Assembly (NCBI RefSeq): GCF_000317895.1
Contig: NC_019567.1
Location: 1,364,001 to 1,428,000, forward strand
Reading direction: 5' to 3'
Length of the DNA: 64,000 nucleotides
Source: Bdellovibrio bacteriovorus str. Tiberius
GTDB lineage: Bacteria; Bdellovibrionota; Bdellovibrionia; Bdellovibrionales; Bdellovibrionaceae
Notes under the pieces: generated by a model
Told to the model about the DNA's origin: nothing
Seen by the model: the letters and a program-made list of their open reading frames with translations, nothing else
Database searches by the model: none
Program-made: the position numbers and the translations under genes
In this document: positions 52,622 through 60,691 of the stretch, one piece after another
Layout of the letters: each line of letters begins with the position of its first letter
Position numbering within the stretch: the first letter of the stretch is position 1

Positions 52622-53908
52622 ATGGAACGTTATTGGTCACAACGAATAGTTGCTTCGGTTCTGGCGCTGCAGTTTGCGGCCGTTGCGCATGCGGAAGTCC
52701 AGTTCCCGGCATACACCAGCGGTGCGGATCTGTTTAATGAAACTCAGAACAAACCTCCGTTTGAAGGCATAGGCCGCATTGGGGATGTAACCCGTCAGAC
52801 GGGTGGCAGTTTATACAGACTTGATCTGGTAAAAGCTCTGCCGCTGACAAGTTTGAAGGCGAAGCCAAGCGCCGGAAAAGTAAAAATCCTGGCGGTGACT
52901 TTGGTAACCGACAAAGGGGATCGCATCCCGGTGAAGGCGTATAACAATGTTATTATTGCCAGCACGGATCAGCCGCTGGCATCAGAGCTTTTGAACAATC
53001 CGGCTCCGATCTCTGTGATCGAGGTGCAGGCCGAAGCCATGGGCGGCAAAGCGGGTCTGGATATCAATGCTGTTTCCAACAGCGAGATTCCAAAATTGAA
53101 TCTGCGTGTTGACGAAGTGGCCTGCAAAAAGAACATTGATGCGACTTTGAAAGAGCATCTGGAAGTGGTGCAGGTCTGGGCCGGTCGTGCGGAAGTCAGT
53201 GCGCCAGGCTCCATCCAGGAAAAATACGCCACGAAAGAGTTCAACCGTTATGTGAGCGAATTCATCTCGGTTCTGAAAGCGGACAAAACAGCGTTTGCTT
53301 CCACTGAGTACACCGTGACACTGCTGAACTTCTTCGCGGAACGCCACAATACAGCCCGTGCAGAAAGTCCTGCTGATGTGGCTTACAAGAACATGGCGAT
53401 GGAAACATTCAATTCATTCCTGCTGGCTTTGCAAAGCGATCAGTCCTGCTACAACATTGGCAGTGACGGCCTGATCCGAATTGCAACGGACTTCCAGAAG
53501 CGTCTGGAAGGCAACAAACCTGACAGCCGCGCAAGAAGACTGTATGAGGTGTTTGTTCTTGGTGTCGGCAAGCTGATTCCAACTCAGTACCGCAAAGAGC
53601 TGGCGGCAAAAAGCCTGAGCTTCCGTAACGCGGATGCCGAAGGCCACAAGTACTATAAACTGGTTACAACCAGCAAGCCGGATAATTTCCTGAAAGGAAC
53701 TCATCAGGACATGAGCGCTTCGGCTTATGCCGTGGCAGAGCAGGCGCTGGTGCGTGAGGTGAAAACCATGACCAGCGATCAGCGTTATGAGCTGATCGTA
53801 GAGTATCAGGCAAAATACAACGATGCTGCCAACTATCCTTCAGAGATCATGATGAAATATCTCGTCATTCTTTCTGAAAGCGGTACTTTGTTCCGTATCT
53901 ATCGCTAG
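52622..53908 (+). CDS. Secreted protein of unknown function
   Basis: The 428-residue protein has a signal peptide (SVLALQFAAVAHA, cleavage near residue 24), a beta-rich N-terminal part up to about residue 170 and a helical C-terminal part. Two Cys occur, VACKKN and SCYNIG, probably a disulphide. No family is recognised. AAAGGAAT precedes the ATG. A bidirectional terminator separates it from the convergent peptidase. Confidence 0.82.
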   Translation: MERYWSQRIVASVLALQFAAVAHAEVQFPAYTSGADLFNETQNKPPFEGIGRIGDVTRQTGGSLYRLDLVKALPLTSLKAKPSAGKVKILAVTLVTDKGDRIPVKAYNNVIIASTDQPLASELLNNPAPISVIEVQAEAMGGKAGLDINAVSNSEIPKLNLRVDEVACKKNIDATLKEHLEVVQVWAGRAEVSAPGSIQEKYATKEFNRYVSEFISVLKADKTAFASTEYTVTLLNFFAERHNTARAESPADVAYKNMAMETFNSFLLALQSDQSCYNIGSDGLIRIATDFQKRLEGNKPDSRARRLYEVFVLGVGKLIPTQYRKELAAKSLSFRNADAEGHKYYKLVTTSKPDNFLKGTHQDMSASAYAVAEQALVREVKTMTSDQRYELIVEYQAKYNDAANYPSEIMMKYLVILSESGTLFRIYR

Positions 53909-53919
53909 ATTGCAGAATG

Positions 53920-53951
53920 AAAAAGGCCCGTCGTCGTGACGGGCCTTTTTT
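53920..53951 (+). terminator. Bidirectional terminator between convergent genes
   Basis: AAAAGGCCCGTC and GACGGGCCTTTT form a perfect 12-bp stem, with A and T runs on either side suiting both strands. It overlaps the end of the minus-strand peptidase region by position only at the edge. Confidence 0.88.
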
Positions 53952-55004
53952 TTATTTCTTCTTCAAATATTTTCCGTGAACTTCCTTATAGGCGGGCAGG
54001 GCGCCCAGGGCCGAGGCCTCATAGACCCCGCGTGCCACCGCGCGAGCCAGAACGTCGGCTGCGACTAAACCAATACGATTCACGAGATCTGCACGGTTTT
54101 CGATATCCTGCCCCCAGGCTCCTGTAGCCACGGCAAACACCGTGTCGCCATCAAACGGCGTGTGCACCGGGCGAATGGATCTTGCATAGCCATCCTGGGC
54201 CATGATCGCAATGCGCTGAGCTTCGGCTTTTGTCAGGCGGGCGTTCGTCGCAACAACGCCGATGGTGGTGTTTTCTCCGGCTCTAGGGATCAAGCTGTCC
54301 AGAGGTGATCCTGTCCAGGCTTCCTGGGCAGAATTGAAATCAATCGCGGAAGTCGGGATCGGTTGTCCACCCATTTCATTGTTTTGTTCAAATGGCCATG
54401 CCCAGAAAGCGGATTGCCCGGGCATGATCGGACTGCCCACGCAGTTGACCGCAACTAAAGCGCCGATCTGCAAGCCGTCTCCAGAAATTGAGGACGCCGT
54501 GCCCAGTCCGCCTTTCAAGGGGCCTGCCTTGGCGCCAAAACCGGCTCCGGCATTTCCCAGTTTGAAATCCAAAGAGGCATTGTTCAAGGCCGTGCGCCCC
54601 AGTTCCCAGTAAGGGGATTTGTCACCCCAGTTTTTATCGCCACCATTCAGAAGGTCAAACAAAACGGCACTGGGAACAATCGGTGCGCGCGCAGGACCAA
54701 TCGGAAAACCAATTCCACGGGAAGCCAGAATGTCCGTCACCGCGGACGAGGCCCCCAGTCCAAACACCGAGCCACCACTTAAGACGATCGCATCGATGCG
54801 GTCGACCAGGCAGCTGGGATTCAAAGCATCGGTGTCGCGAGTGCCAGGAGCACCCCCGCGAACATCCACTCCGGCGACGGCGCCATTGTCCAGCAGCATC
54901 ACAGAGACCCCGGTCCAGACTTTGGAATCTTCGGCCTGACCGACACGGATCGAGTCAATGTCCGTGATACTGTTGCGCGGACCCGGTTTAAAATTGAATT
55001 TCAT
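53952..55004 (-). CDS. P1-family (DmpA/NylC-like) N-terminal nucleophile peptidase
   Basis: The 350-residue protein is an Ntn-type hydrolase of the DmpA/BapA/NylC group. Signatures are VRGGAPGTRDTDAL near residues 48-61, AIVLSGGSVFGLGA, KGGLGTAS and the autoprocessing site ENTTIGVVATNARLTKAEA (about 242-260). At that site a Thr, not the Ser of DmpA, would be the new N-terminus and nucleophile, as in NylC. The substrate could be small peptides or amides. No signal peptide is seen, so it acts in the cytoplasm. Confidence 0.9.
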   Translation of the reverse strand: MKFNFKPGPRNSITDIDSIRVGQAEDSKVWTGVSVMLLDNGAVAGVDVRGGAPGTRDTDALNPSCLVDRIDAIVLSGGSVFGLGASSAVTDILASRGIGFPIGPARAPIVPSAVLFDLLNGGDKNWGDKSPYWELGRTALNNASLDFKLGNAGAGFGAKAGPLKGGLGTASSISGDGLQIGALVAVNCVGSPIMPGQSAFWAWPFEQNNEMGGQPIPTSAIDFNSAQEAWTGSPLDSLIPRAGENTTIGVVATNARLTKAEAQRIAIMAQDGYARSIRPVHTPFDGDTVFAVATGAWGQDIENRADLVNRIGLVAADVLARAVARGVYEASALGALPAYKEVHGKYLKKK

Positions 55005-55080
55005 AGAGTGCTCCTTGGTTGAAACTAAAATCCTAGGGTAAATAACAATTTGTTAGCTGTGAAGTCCGGCAGCAGTGCGT

Positions 55081-56109
55081 TTATTTCATCATCTCCCATA
55101 CACATGGACCGTAGGTGGGCAGGCGAGGCACGTTGATATTAAGGCTGGAAGTGTCTTCAGTGTTCCCCACTTTGTCAGTAGTGTGAAAAACCACAGAAGA
55201 CAGGGGGCGGTTCTGGCTGGGTGTGAATTCGCCGATGAGGTTGTTTCCGTTGCTGGTCAATGAAAAAGGTGATGTTAGGCCTTGAAGCTGGCTGTTCTGC
55301 AGTTTCAGGATGAATCCACCCACGACAGCGCCGTGATTTTCATCAGAACGATTGCGGTCCACCTGCACGTCGACCAGTTTCATGAATGATGAAGAGTGAA
55401 TACTTCCCTGAAGTACACCCTCGTTGTCATTGACTGAAACACGATTCAGATCCAGGCATCCAGTGGCGCTCCAAATAGCAGCGCCGTCACCGCTATTGTG
55501 TTCGAATACGGTATCAGTGGCTTTTACAGAGGTGCCCCACTGGAATAGGGCCGTGCCAGAACCAGCGGCAGTGTTGTTGTGGAAGGTGACATGATTCAGA
55601 GTCAGCACGCTATAGCGAGGAGCTGCAGGTCCTGTGGCTTCAATAGCTCCACCGTGAGTCGAGGATTTATTTTCATAGAAGTCTGCATTGGTGATGCCGA
55701 TTCTGGAACCCTCACTTAGGATATTGATGGCTCCGCCAGCAGGGTAGTCTGTCAGGGTGGCTTTGGTGGAAAAACCGTGAGTGAAGTTGATATTTGAAAT
55801 ATTCACGTTCAAGTTGGATCCGTGGATCATGAAGATGCGGCTTTTGTTTTGAGCATCCACAACGGGGCGGGACACTTTGTTCGTCCCTTGCAGGCTCAGA
55901 CTTTTATGAATAACGATTTCGTCGTCATCCAAAGTCAGCAGCGTCACATTTTCATCGATTTCGATGGTGTCGCCGGATTGGGCTTCAGAAATCACGGATC
56001 GCAAAGATCCCGGGACCGAGTCCTTGCCGGTGGTGACGTGAAGAACATTCGCCATTGCCGCGGTGTTGGACATCAGGATCATCAGGGTCAGAAGGGTGGA
56101 TTTTTTCAT
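55081..56109 (-). CDS. Secreted parallel beta-helix protein
   Basis: The 342-residue protein has a signal peptide (LLTLMILMSNTAAMA) and then repeated turns of a right-handed beta-helix, visible as spaced SNINFTHGFS, ITNADFYENKSSTHGGAIEA and NHVTFHNNTAAGSGTALF. The opening VTTGKDSVPGSLRSVISEA is the usual start of these CSLREAI-type helices. No catalytic pectate-lyase residues are evident; surface binding is more likely. GGAG precedes the ATG. Confidence 0.85.
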   Translation of the reverse strand: MKKSTLLTLMILMSNTAAMANVLHVTTGKDSVPGSLRSVISEAQSGDTIEIDENVTLLTLDDDEIVIHKSLSLQGTNKVSRPVVDAQNKSRIFMIHGSNLNVNISNINFTHGFSTKATLTDYPAGGAINILSEGSRIGITNADFYENKSSTHGGAIEATGPAAPRYSVLTLNHVTFHNNTAAGSGTALFQWGTSVKATDTVFEHNSGDGAAIWSATGCLDLNRVSVNDNEGVLQGSIHSSSFMKLVDVQVDRNRSDENHGAVVGGFILKLQNSQLQGLTSPFSLTSNGNNLIGEFTPSQNRPLSSVVFHTTDKVGNTEDTSSLNINVPRLPTYGPCVWEMMK

Positions 56110-56189
56110 TGTTCACTCCAGTTTGATTGTTATGCCTGAATGTAAAAGCATCAGCCGTGCCGAGGGAAAGCGGAGTCCTAGGGGCATTT

Positions 56190-56275
56190 ATTTCGAGCTG
56201 AGCCGGTCTTTGCCGGGATTTCGGCAGGCCCGCTTGCCGGAGAGTCGGTGGCTGCCGACGGCCCGGCAGGGTGAG
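56190..56275. repeat. GC-rich cluster of short hairpins
   Basis: The spacer between the beta-helix gene and the DEAD-box gene holds several overlapping GCCGG/CCGGC and TGCCG/CGGCA inverted elements. It resembles REP-like sequence but no clear repeat unit is shared elsewhere in the window. Confidence 0.3.
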
Positions 56276-56345
56276 TTCCGCCATTCTGGTGTCCTTTTCG
56301 GGGGAATTAAGCTATATTGGGCCATCGATTTATCCCGGAGTCCCC

Positions 56346-57572
56346 ATGAATACCTTTGCTGATTTTGAGCTGCTGCCTTCTCTTTTGAAAACCCTAAAGA
56401 CCCTGAAAATTTCCAAACCCACGGACATTCAAAAGCAGGCCATTCCGCTGATCATGAGTCATCAGGCGGTGGTCGGAGTTTCTGAAACGGGCAGTGGTAA
56501 AACTTTGGCGTACGTGTTGCCGATTTTGAATTATCTAAAATCTTTGGAAGACGCCGGCGACCCGGTGAAAGAGGAAAATGCACCTCGTGCGGTGGTCATG
56601 GTGCCTTCCCGCGAATTGGGCGAGCAGGTGGCAAAAGTGTTTAAATCCATGACCCATGATACACGACTGCGTGTTCGTCCGGCCTTGGGTGGTATGAGTC
56701 TGGAACAGGCCCGTCGCAACACTTCGGGGGCTTTTGAAGTTCTGCTGGCAACGCCGGGTCGTTTGGTGCAGATGCTGAACAAGGATCTGATCAGTTTGCG
56801 GGATGTGCGTTTCCTGGTTTTTGATGAAGCCGATCAAATGCTGGATCAGGGGTTCCTGCCTGACACCAATCGTATTGTGGACTGCTGCCCCGAGGACGTG
56901 AATCTGGCGCTGTTTTCCGCGACAGTTTCAAAAACTGTGGAAAAGCTGATGAATGATTTGTTCGCGAAAGCCGAAGTCATTCGCAGCAAGAACAGCGGTA
57001 AAGTGGTGTCCACTTTGAAAACCAAAAATCTGACAGTGGAAGACGGCAAACGCTGGCCGTTGTTTGAAAAAGTTCTGGCGCAGAAAGTGGACGGGGGCAC
57101 CATCGTTTTTGCCAACACCCGAGAACAATGTGACAAGATCGCCAAGGAATTGACGGACAAGGGGCATGCTTGCGTGGTCTATCGCGGGGAAATGGACAAA
57201 AATGAGCGTCGCACAAATCTGAAGAAGTTCCGTGACGGTCAGGTCAGTCTGCTTGTGGCCACCGATCTGGCGGGGCGGGGTTTGGATGTGTCCAATGTCG
57301 CCCGTGTGATCAACTATCATCTGCCGAAAGAGATGGAAAACTATCTGCACCGGGCTGGTCGTACTGCACGGGCTGGTCGTCCGGGGTTGGTGGTGAATCT
57401 GGTCACGGAACGTGATGGTCGTCTGATTGCGGCTTTGGAAGGCAATAAGCCTCCGTCATTAGAGAAAAAGACCGATCATTTGGGCAAACCGCGGGTTGGT
57501 TCCACAACTCGTTTTAAAGATGCCAAAGGTAAGTCCGGATACGCGAAATCCATGGGACAAAAGAAGCGCTAA
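56346..57572 (+). CDS. DEAD-box RNA helicase
   Basis: The 408-residue protein has all core motifs: Q-like KISKPTDIQKQAIP (about 21-34), Walker A SETGSGKT, VPSREL, LLATPGRLV, VFDEADQML, FSATVSK, TIVFANTREQ, LLVATDLAGRGLDVSN and HRAGRTARAG. The short C-terminal tail is basic (SGYAKSMGQKKR), as in RhlE-type helicases. It remodels RNA in ribosome assembly or decay. The ATG at 56346, with CGGAG upstream, gives the usual start; an upstream in-frame start at 56271 reads spacer. Confidence 0.94.
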   Translation: MNTFADFELLPSLLKTLKTLKISKPTDIQKQAIPLIMSHQAVVGVSETGSGKTLAYVLPILNYLKSLEDAGDPVKEENAPRAVVMVPSRELGEQVAKVFKSMTHDTRLRVRPALGGMSLEQARRNTSGAFEVLLATPGRLVQMLNKDLISLRDVRFLVFDEADQMLDQGFLPDTNRIVDCCPEDVNLALFSATVSKTVEKLMNDLFAKAEVIRSKNSGKVVSTLKTKNLTVEDGKRWPLFEKVLAQKVDGGTIVFANTREQCDKIAKELTDKGHACVVYRGEMDKNERRTNLKKFRDGQVSLLVATDLAGRGLDVSNVARVINYHLPKEMENYLHRAGRTARAGRPGLVVNLVTERDGRLIAALEGNKPPSLEKKTDHLGKPRVGSTTRFKDAKGKSGYAKSMGQKKR

Positions 57573-57590
57573 CTTGCGCATAGCAGCAGG

Positions 57591-57626
57591 GGGTCTTTCG
57601 GGCTTTTTCAGAGCCAGTTAAGACCC
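57591..57626 (+). other. Nested hairpin between the DEAD-box gene and glnS
   Basis: GGGTCTT (57591-57597) pairs with AAGACCC (57620-57626), and inside it GGCT pairs with AGCC. There is no T run, so it is either a weak terminator or a structured leader of glnS. Confidence 0.4.
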
Positions 57627-57651
57627 TCCCAGACTTGACAGAAATCAGGGC

Positions 57652-57674
57652 GAGGAGTGTACTGGTACACTATG
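57652..57674 (+). promoter_or_regulatory. Ribosome site and adjoining hairpin of glnS
   Basis: GAGGAG (57652-57657) lies 14 bases before the ATG at 57672, longer than usual. The space holds a perfect palindrome AGTGTAC-TG-GTACACT (57656-57671). As RNA it would form a 6-bp stem with a CUGG loop that shortens the effective distance. Confidence 0.5.
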
Positions 57675-59351
57675 AGCAAGCCCAATAAAACACCTGTAGA
57701 CGCACCCAATTTCCTGAAGCAAATCATCGAAAAAGACCTTGAGACTGGCAAAGTCAAAGGCGAAGTGGTTACACGCTTCCCGCCAGAACCGAACGGATAC
57801 CTGCACTTGGGTCACGCCAAGTCGATCTGTTTGAATTTCGGTCTGGCTCAGGAATATCAGGGTCGCTGCCATCTGCGTTTTGATGACACCAATCCAGAAA
57901 CTGAAGAAACCGAATACGTTGAATCCATCCAGGAAGACGTCAAGTGGCTGGGCTTTGACTGGGGTGTTCATCTTTATTACGCGTCTGATTACTTTGAACA
58001 GATTTATCAGTGGGCTGAGCAGCTGATCAAAGACGGTAAGGCGTATGTTGATTCCCAGAGTGAAGAAGAAGTGCGCAAGAACCGTGGCGATTTCACAACT
58101 CCGGGCAAGGATTCTCCTCATCGCAGTCGTTCTGTCGAAGAAAACCTGGACTTGTTCCGTCGCATGCGTGCCGGTGAATTCGAGGAAGGTCAGCACATTC
58201 TGCGTGCGAAAATCGACATGCAGTCTCCGAATATGAACATGCGTGACCCGTTGTTGTACCGTATCCGTAAGGCGCATCACCACCGCACGGGTGACAAGTG
58301 GTGCATCTATCCGATGTACGACTATGCTCATCCATTGTCTGATGCGATGGAGCACATCACGCATTCTATCTGTACTTTGGAATTCCAGGATCACCGTCCG
58401 TTCTATGACTGGTGCGTTCAGAACGTGCCGGTTCCTGCAGAGCCTCATCAGTATGAGTTCGCGCGCATGAACATGACCTATCTGGTGATGAGCAAGCGCA
58501 AACTTTTGCAATTGGTCAGAGAAAAACTGGTTTCTGGCTGGGATGATCCGCGCATGCCGACTATTTCCGGTGTTCGCCGTCGTGGTTACACTCCGGAATC
58601 CATCCGTCGTTTTGCAAAACGCATCGGTGTGGCGAAATCTGAAAGCATCATCGAATACGATATTCTGGAAAGCTGTGTGCGTGAACACCTGGATGAAACG
58701 GCTCATCGTGCGATGGCGGTTTTGGATCCGATCAAAGTTGTGATCGAAAATCTGCCGGAGGGTCACAAAGAGCTGATTGAAACTTCTGTGCATCCGAAGA
58801 ACACTGAATTGGGGAACCGTTCTTTGCCGTTCACCAAAGAAGTGTACATCGACGCGGCAGACTTCATGGAAAATCCGCCGGATGATTACTTCCGTTTGTC
58901 TCCGGGCAAGGAAGTTCGTCTGCGTAATGCTTATGTGATCAAATGCAAGGAAGTCATCAAAGATAACTCCGGCAAAGTGGTTGAACTGCGTTGTGAGTAC
59001 GATCCAGTAACTTTGGGTGGCAAGCCGACAGCGGATGGTCGCAAAGTGAAAGGTATCGTTCACTGGGTTTCTGCAACGGATTGTGTGGATGCGGAAGTGC
59101 GTGTGTACGAGCGTCTGTTCAAAGTGGCAGATCCGGAAAATGTGCCAGATGGTCAGGACTTTAAAGTGAACCTGAATGCGAACTCTTTGAAAGTGATCAA
59201 GAACGCGAAGCTGGAAAAAGGTTTGCAGGATGCAAAACTTGAAAACCGCTACCAGTTTGAACGTGTGGGTTACTTCTGTCTGGATAGCAAGGATTCCAAG
59301 CCAGGGGCGCTGGTGTTCAACCGGGTTGTTGAGCTGGCATCCAGTCACTAA
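57672..59351 (+). CDS. glnS: Glutaminyl-tRNA synthetase
   Basis: The 559-residue class I synthetase charges tRNA-Gln. It has the HIGH-type [15 protein letters not shown] (about 37-51), [10 protein letters not shown], the KMSKS-type [11 protein letters not shown] (about 274-284) and the anticodon-binding beta barrels with [12 protein letters not shown] and LRNAYVIKC. The protein starts at MSKPNK; a GTG at 57657 would add five residues but falls within the ribosome site. Presence of glnS implies direct glutaminylation of tRNA-Gln. Confidence 0.97.
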   Translation: MSKPNKTPVDAPNFLKQIIEKDLETGKVKGEVVTRFPPEPNGYLHLGHAKSICLNFGLAQEYQGRCHLRFDDTNPETEETEYVESIQEDVKWLGFDWGVHLYYASDYFEQIYQWAEQLIKDGKAYVDSQSEEEVRKNRGDFTTPGKDSPHRSRSVEENLDLFRRMRAGEFEEGQHILRAKIDMQSPNMNMRDPLLYRIRKAHHHRTGDKWCIYPMYDYAHPLSDAMEHITHSICTLEFQDHRPFYDWCVQNVPVPAEPHQYEFARMNMTYLVMSKRKLLQLVREKLVSGWDDPRMPTISGVRRRGYTPESIRRFAKRIGVAKSESIIEYDILESCVREHLDETAHRAMAVLDPIKVVIENLPEGHKELIETSVHPKNTELGNRSLPFTKEVYIDAADFMENPPDDYFRLSPGKEVRLRNAYVIKCKEVIKDNSGKVVELRCEYDPVTLGGKPTADGRKVKGIVHWVSATDCVDAEVRVYERLFKVADPENVPDGQDFKVNLNANSLKVIKNAKLEKGLQDAKLENRYQFERVGYFCLDSKDSKPGALVFNRVVELASSH

Positions 59352-59373
59352 GAAATTGAAAATTCAAACGATG

Positions 59374-59402
59374 AAGGCAGCCCCCGGGCTGCCTTTGTTT
59401 TA
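59374..59402 (+). terminator. Terminator of glnS
   Basis: AAGGCAGCCC and GGGCTGCCTT form a stem with a 2-base centre, followed by TGTTTTAT. It ends just before the ribosome site of the next gene. Confidence 0.8.
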
Positions 59403-59414
59403 TAGGTGGTCGCT

Positions 59415-60689
59415 ATGTTGTTTGCTGAAAATGTATATAAAACCCGTCAGGGTAAAGTGGCTGAAGCGTGGAAAAGCCTGCTGGGCCCGCAGGATCTGGT
59501 TCTGGTTCACAGTGGTGAAGCGGTACAGAAGCCAGGCGGTTTGGATCAGACTTATGATTTCCTGCCTCATCCTTCCTATTTCTGGCTGACCGGACATCGT
59601 CGTGACGAAGGTGTCATGGCTTATTCCGTTTCAGAGGGTTGGATTGAGCATCAACGTCCGCTCAGCCCCGTGGACATCGTCTGGGAGGGTGCGGAAGGAA
59701 ACTTTGAATGCGAACACACCCTGGTGGATCTGCAAAAGAAACTGCAGGGCGGGGCTTATAAGCGCGTGTTCCATTTGGGCCAAACTTCTGAAAAAACTTT
59801 TACAGCTGAGACCTTTGAACTTTCCATCAAACTGGATCAGGTTCGCCGCTGCAAGGATGCTCAGGAAGTTCAGCTGATTCGCCAGATTGCTGGGATGGCC
59901 AATAAAGGCTATCAGGCTTTGCAAAATGCTTTGCGACCGGGAATCACCGAACGCGAGCTGCAGCTGCATTATGAAAACGCCGTATTGATGGCAGGTGCTG
60001 ACAAGATGCCTTATGGGTCGATCGTGGGCAGTGGTGAAAATGCGGCGATCCTGCATGCAGTTCCCAGCAAAAAGAAAGTCGAGTCAGGCGAATTGGTTCT
60101 GGTCGATGCGGGCGCTGACGTTGAAGATTATTGTGTTGATATCACCCGCGTGTACGCGGTGGATGGCAAATTCACACAGCAGCAAAAAGACGTCTATGAT
60201 CTGGTTCACGAAGCTTACAAGGCTTCGGTGGCGATGTGCCGTACGGGCACCCAGTGGCGTGATGTGCATATGAAATCCGCCCGTGTGATCGCCGAAGGTT
60301 TGCAGCAGTGGGGGATCTGGAAAAGCTCCGTGGATGCCGCTTTGGAATCGGGCGCGATTTCCGTTTTTTATCCGCACGGCGTGGGGCACTTGGTGGGTTT
60401 GAAAGTGCGTGACACTGGCAATCCGGAAAACGTAAATCCACAACGCTATTATGGCGCTCGTCTGCGTGTGGATTTGGAATTGAAGGAAAACTACTTGATC
60501 ACCGTGGAACCAGGTTGTTATTTCGCCCGCGCGTTTATCGAAGACAAAGAGATCCGCGAAAAATACAAGGACCACATCCAGTGGTCCGAGGCCGAAAAGT
60601 GGAAATCCTTTGGCGGGGTTCGTCTGGAAGATGACATTCTGATCACGCAAGGTGAGGCCGAGAGCCTCACCAATGTCGTGCCGAAATAG
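59415..60689 (+). CDS. M24B Xaa-Pro aminopeptidase
   Basis: The 424-residue protein has the creatinase-type N-terminal domain (about 1-160) and a pita-bread metallopeptidase domain with VLVDAGADVEDYCVDITR (two metal Asp), HGVGHLVG (metal His), TVEPGCYF and VRLEDDIL (metal Glu). It removes N-terminal residues preceding proline in the cytoplasm. The ATG at 59415 is chosen over a GTG at 59406 because TAGGTGG lies 6-12 bases upstream. Closest in layout to PepP. Confidence 0.93.
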   Translation: MLFAENVYKTRQGKVAEAWKSLLGPQDLVLVHSGEAVQKPGGLDQTYDFLPHPSYFWLTGHRRDEGVMAYSVSEGWIEHQRPLSPVDIVWEGAEGNFECEHTLVDLQKKLQGGAYKRVFHLGQTSEKTFTAETFELSIKLDQVRRCKDAQEVQLIRQIAGMANKGYQALQNALRPGITERELQLHYENAVLMAGADKMPYGSIVGSGENAAILHAVPSKKKVESGELVLVDAGADVEDYCVDITRVYAVDGKFTQQQKDVYDLVHEAYKASVAMCRTGTQWRDVHMKSARVIAEGLQQWGIWKSSVDAALESGAISVFYPHGVGHLVGLKVRDTGNPENVNPQRYYGARLRVDLELKENYLITVEPGCYFARAFIEDKEIREKYKDHIQWSEAEKWKSFGGVRLEDDILITQGEAESLTNVVPK

Positions 60690-60691
60690 TT

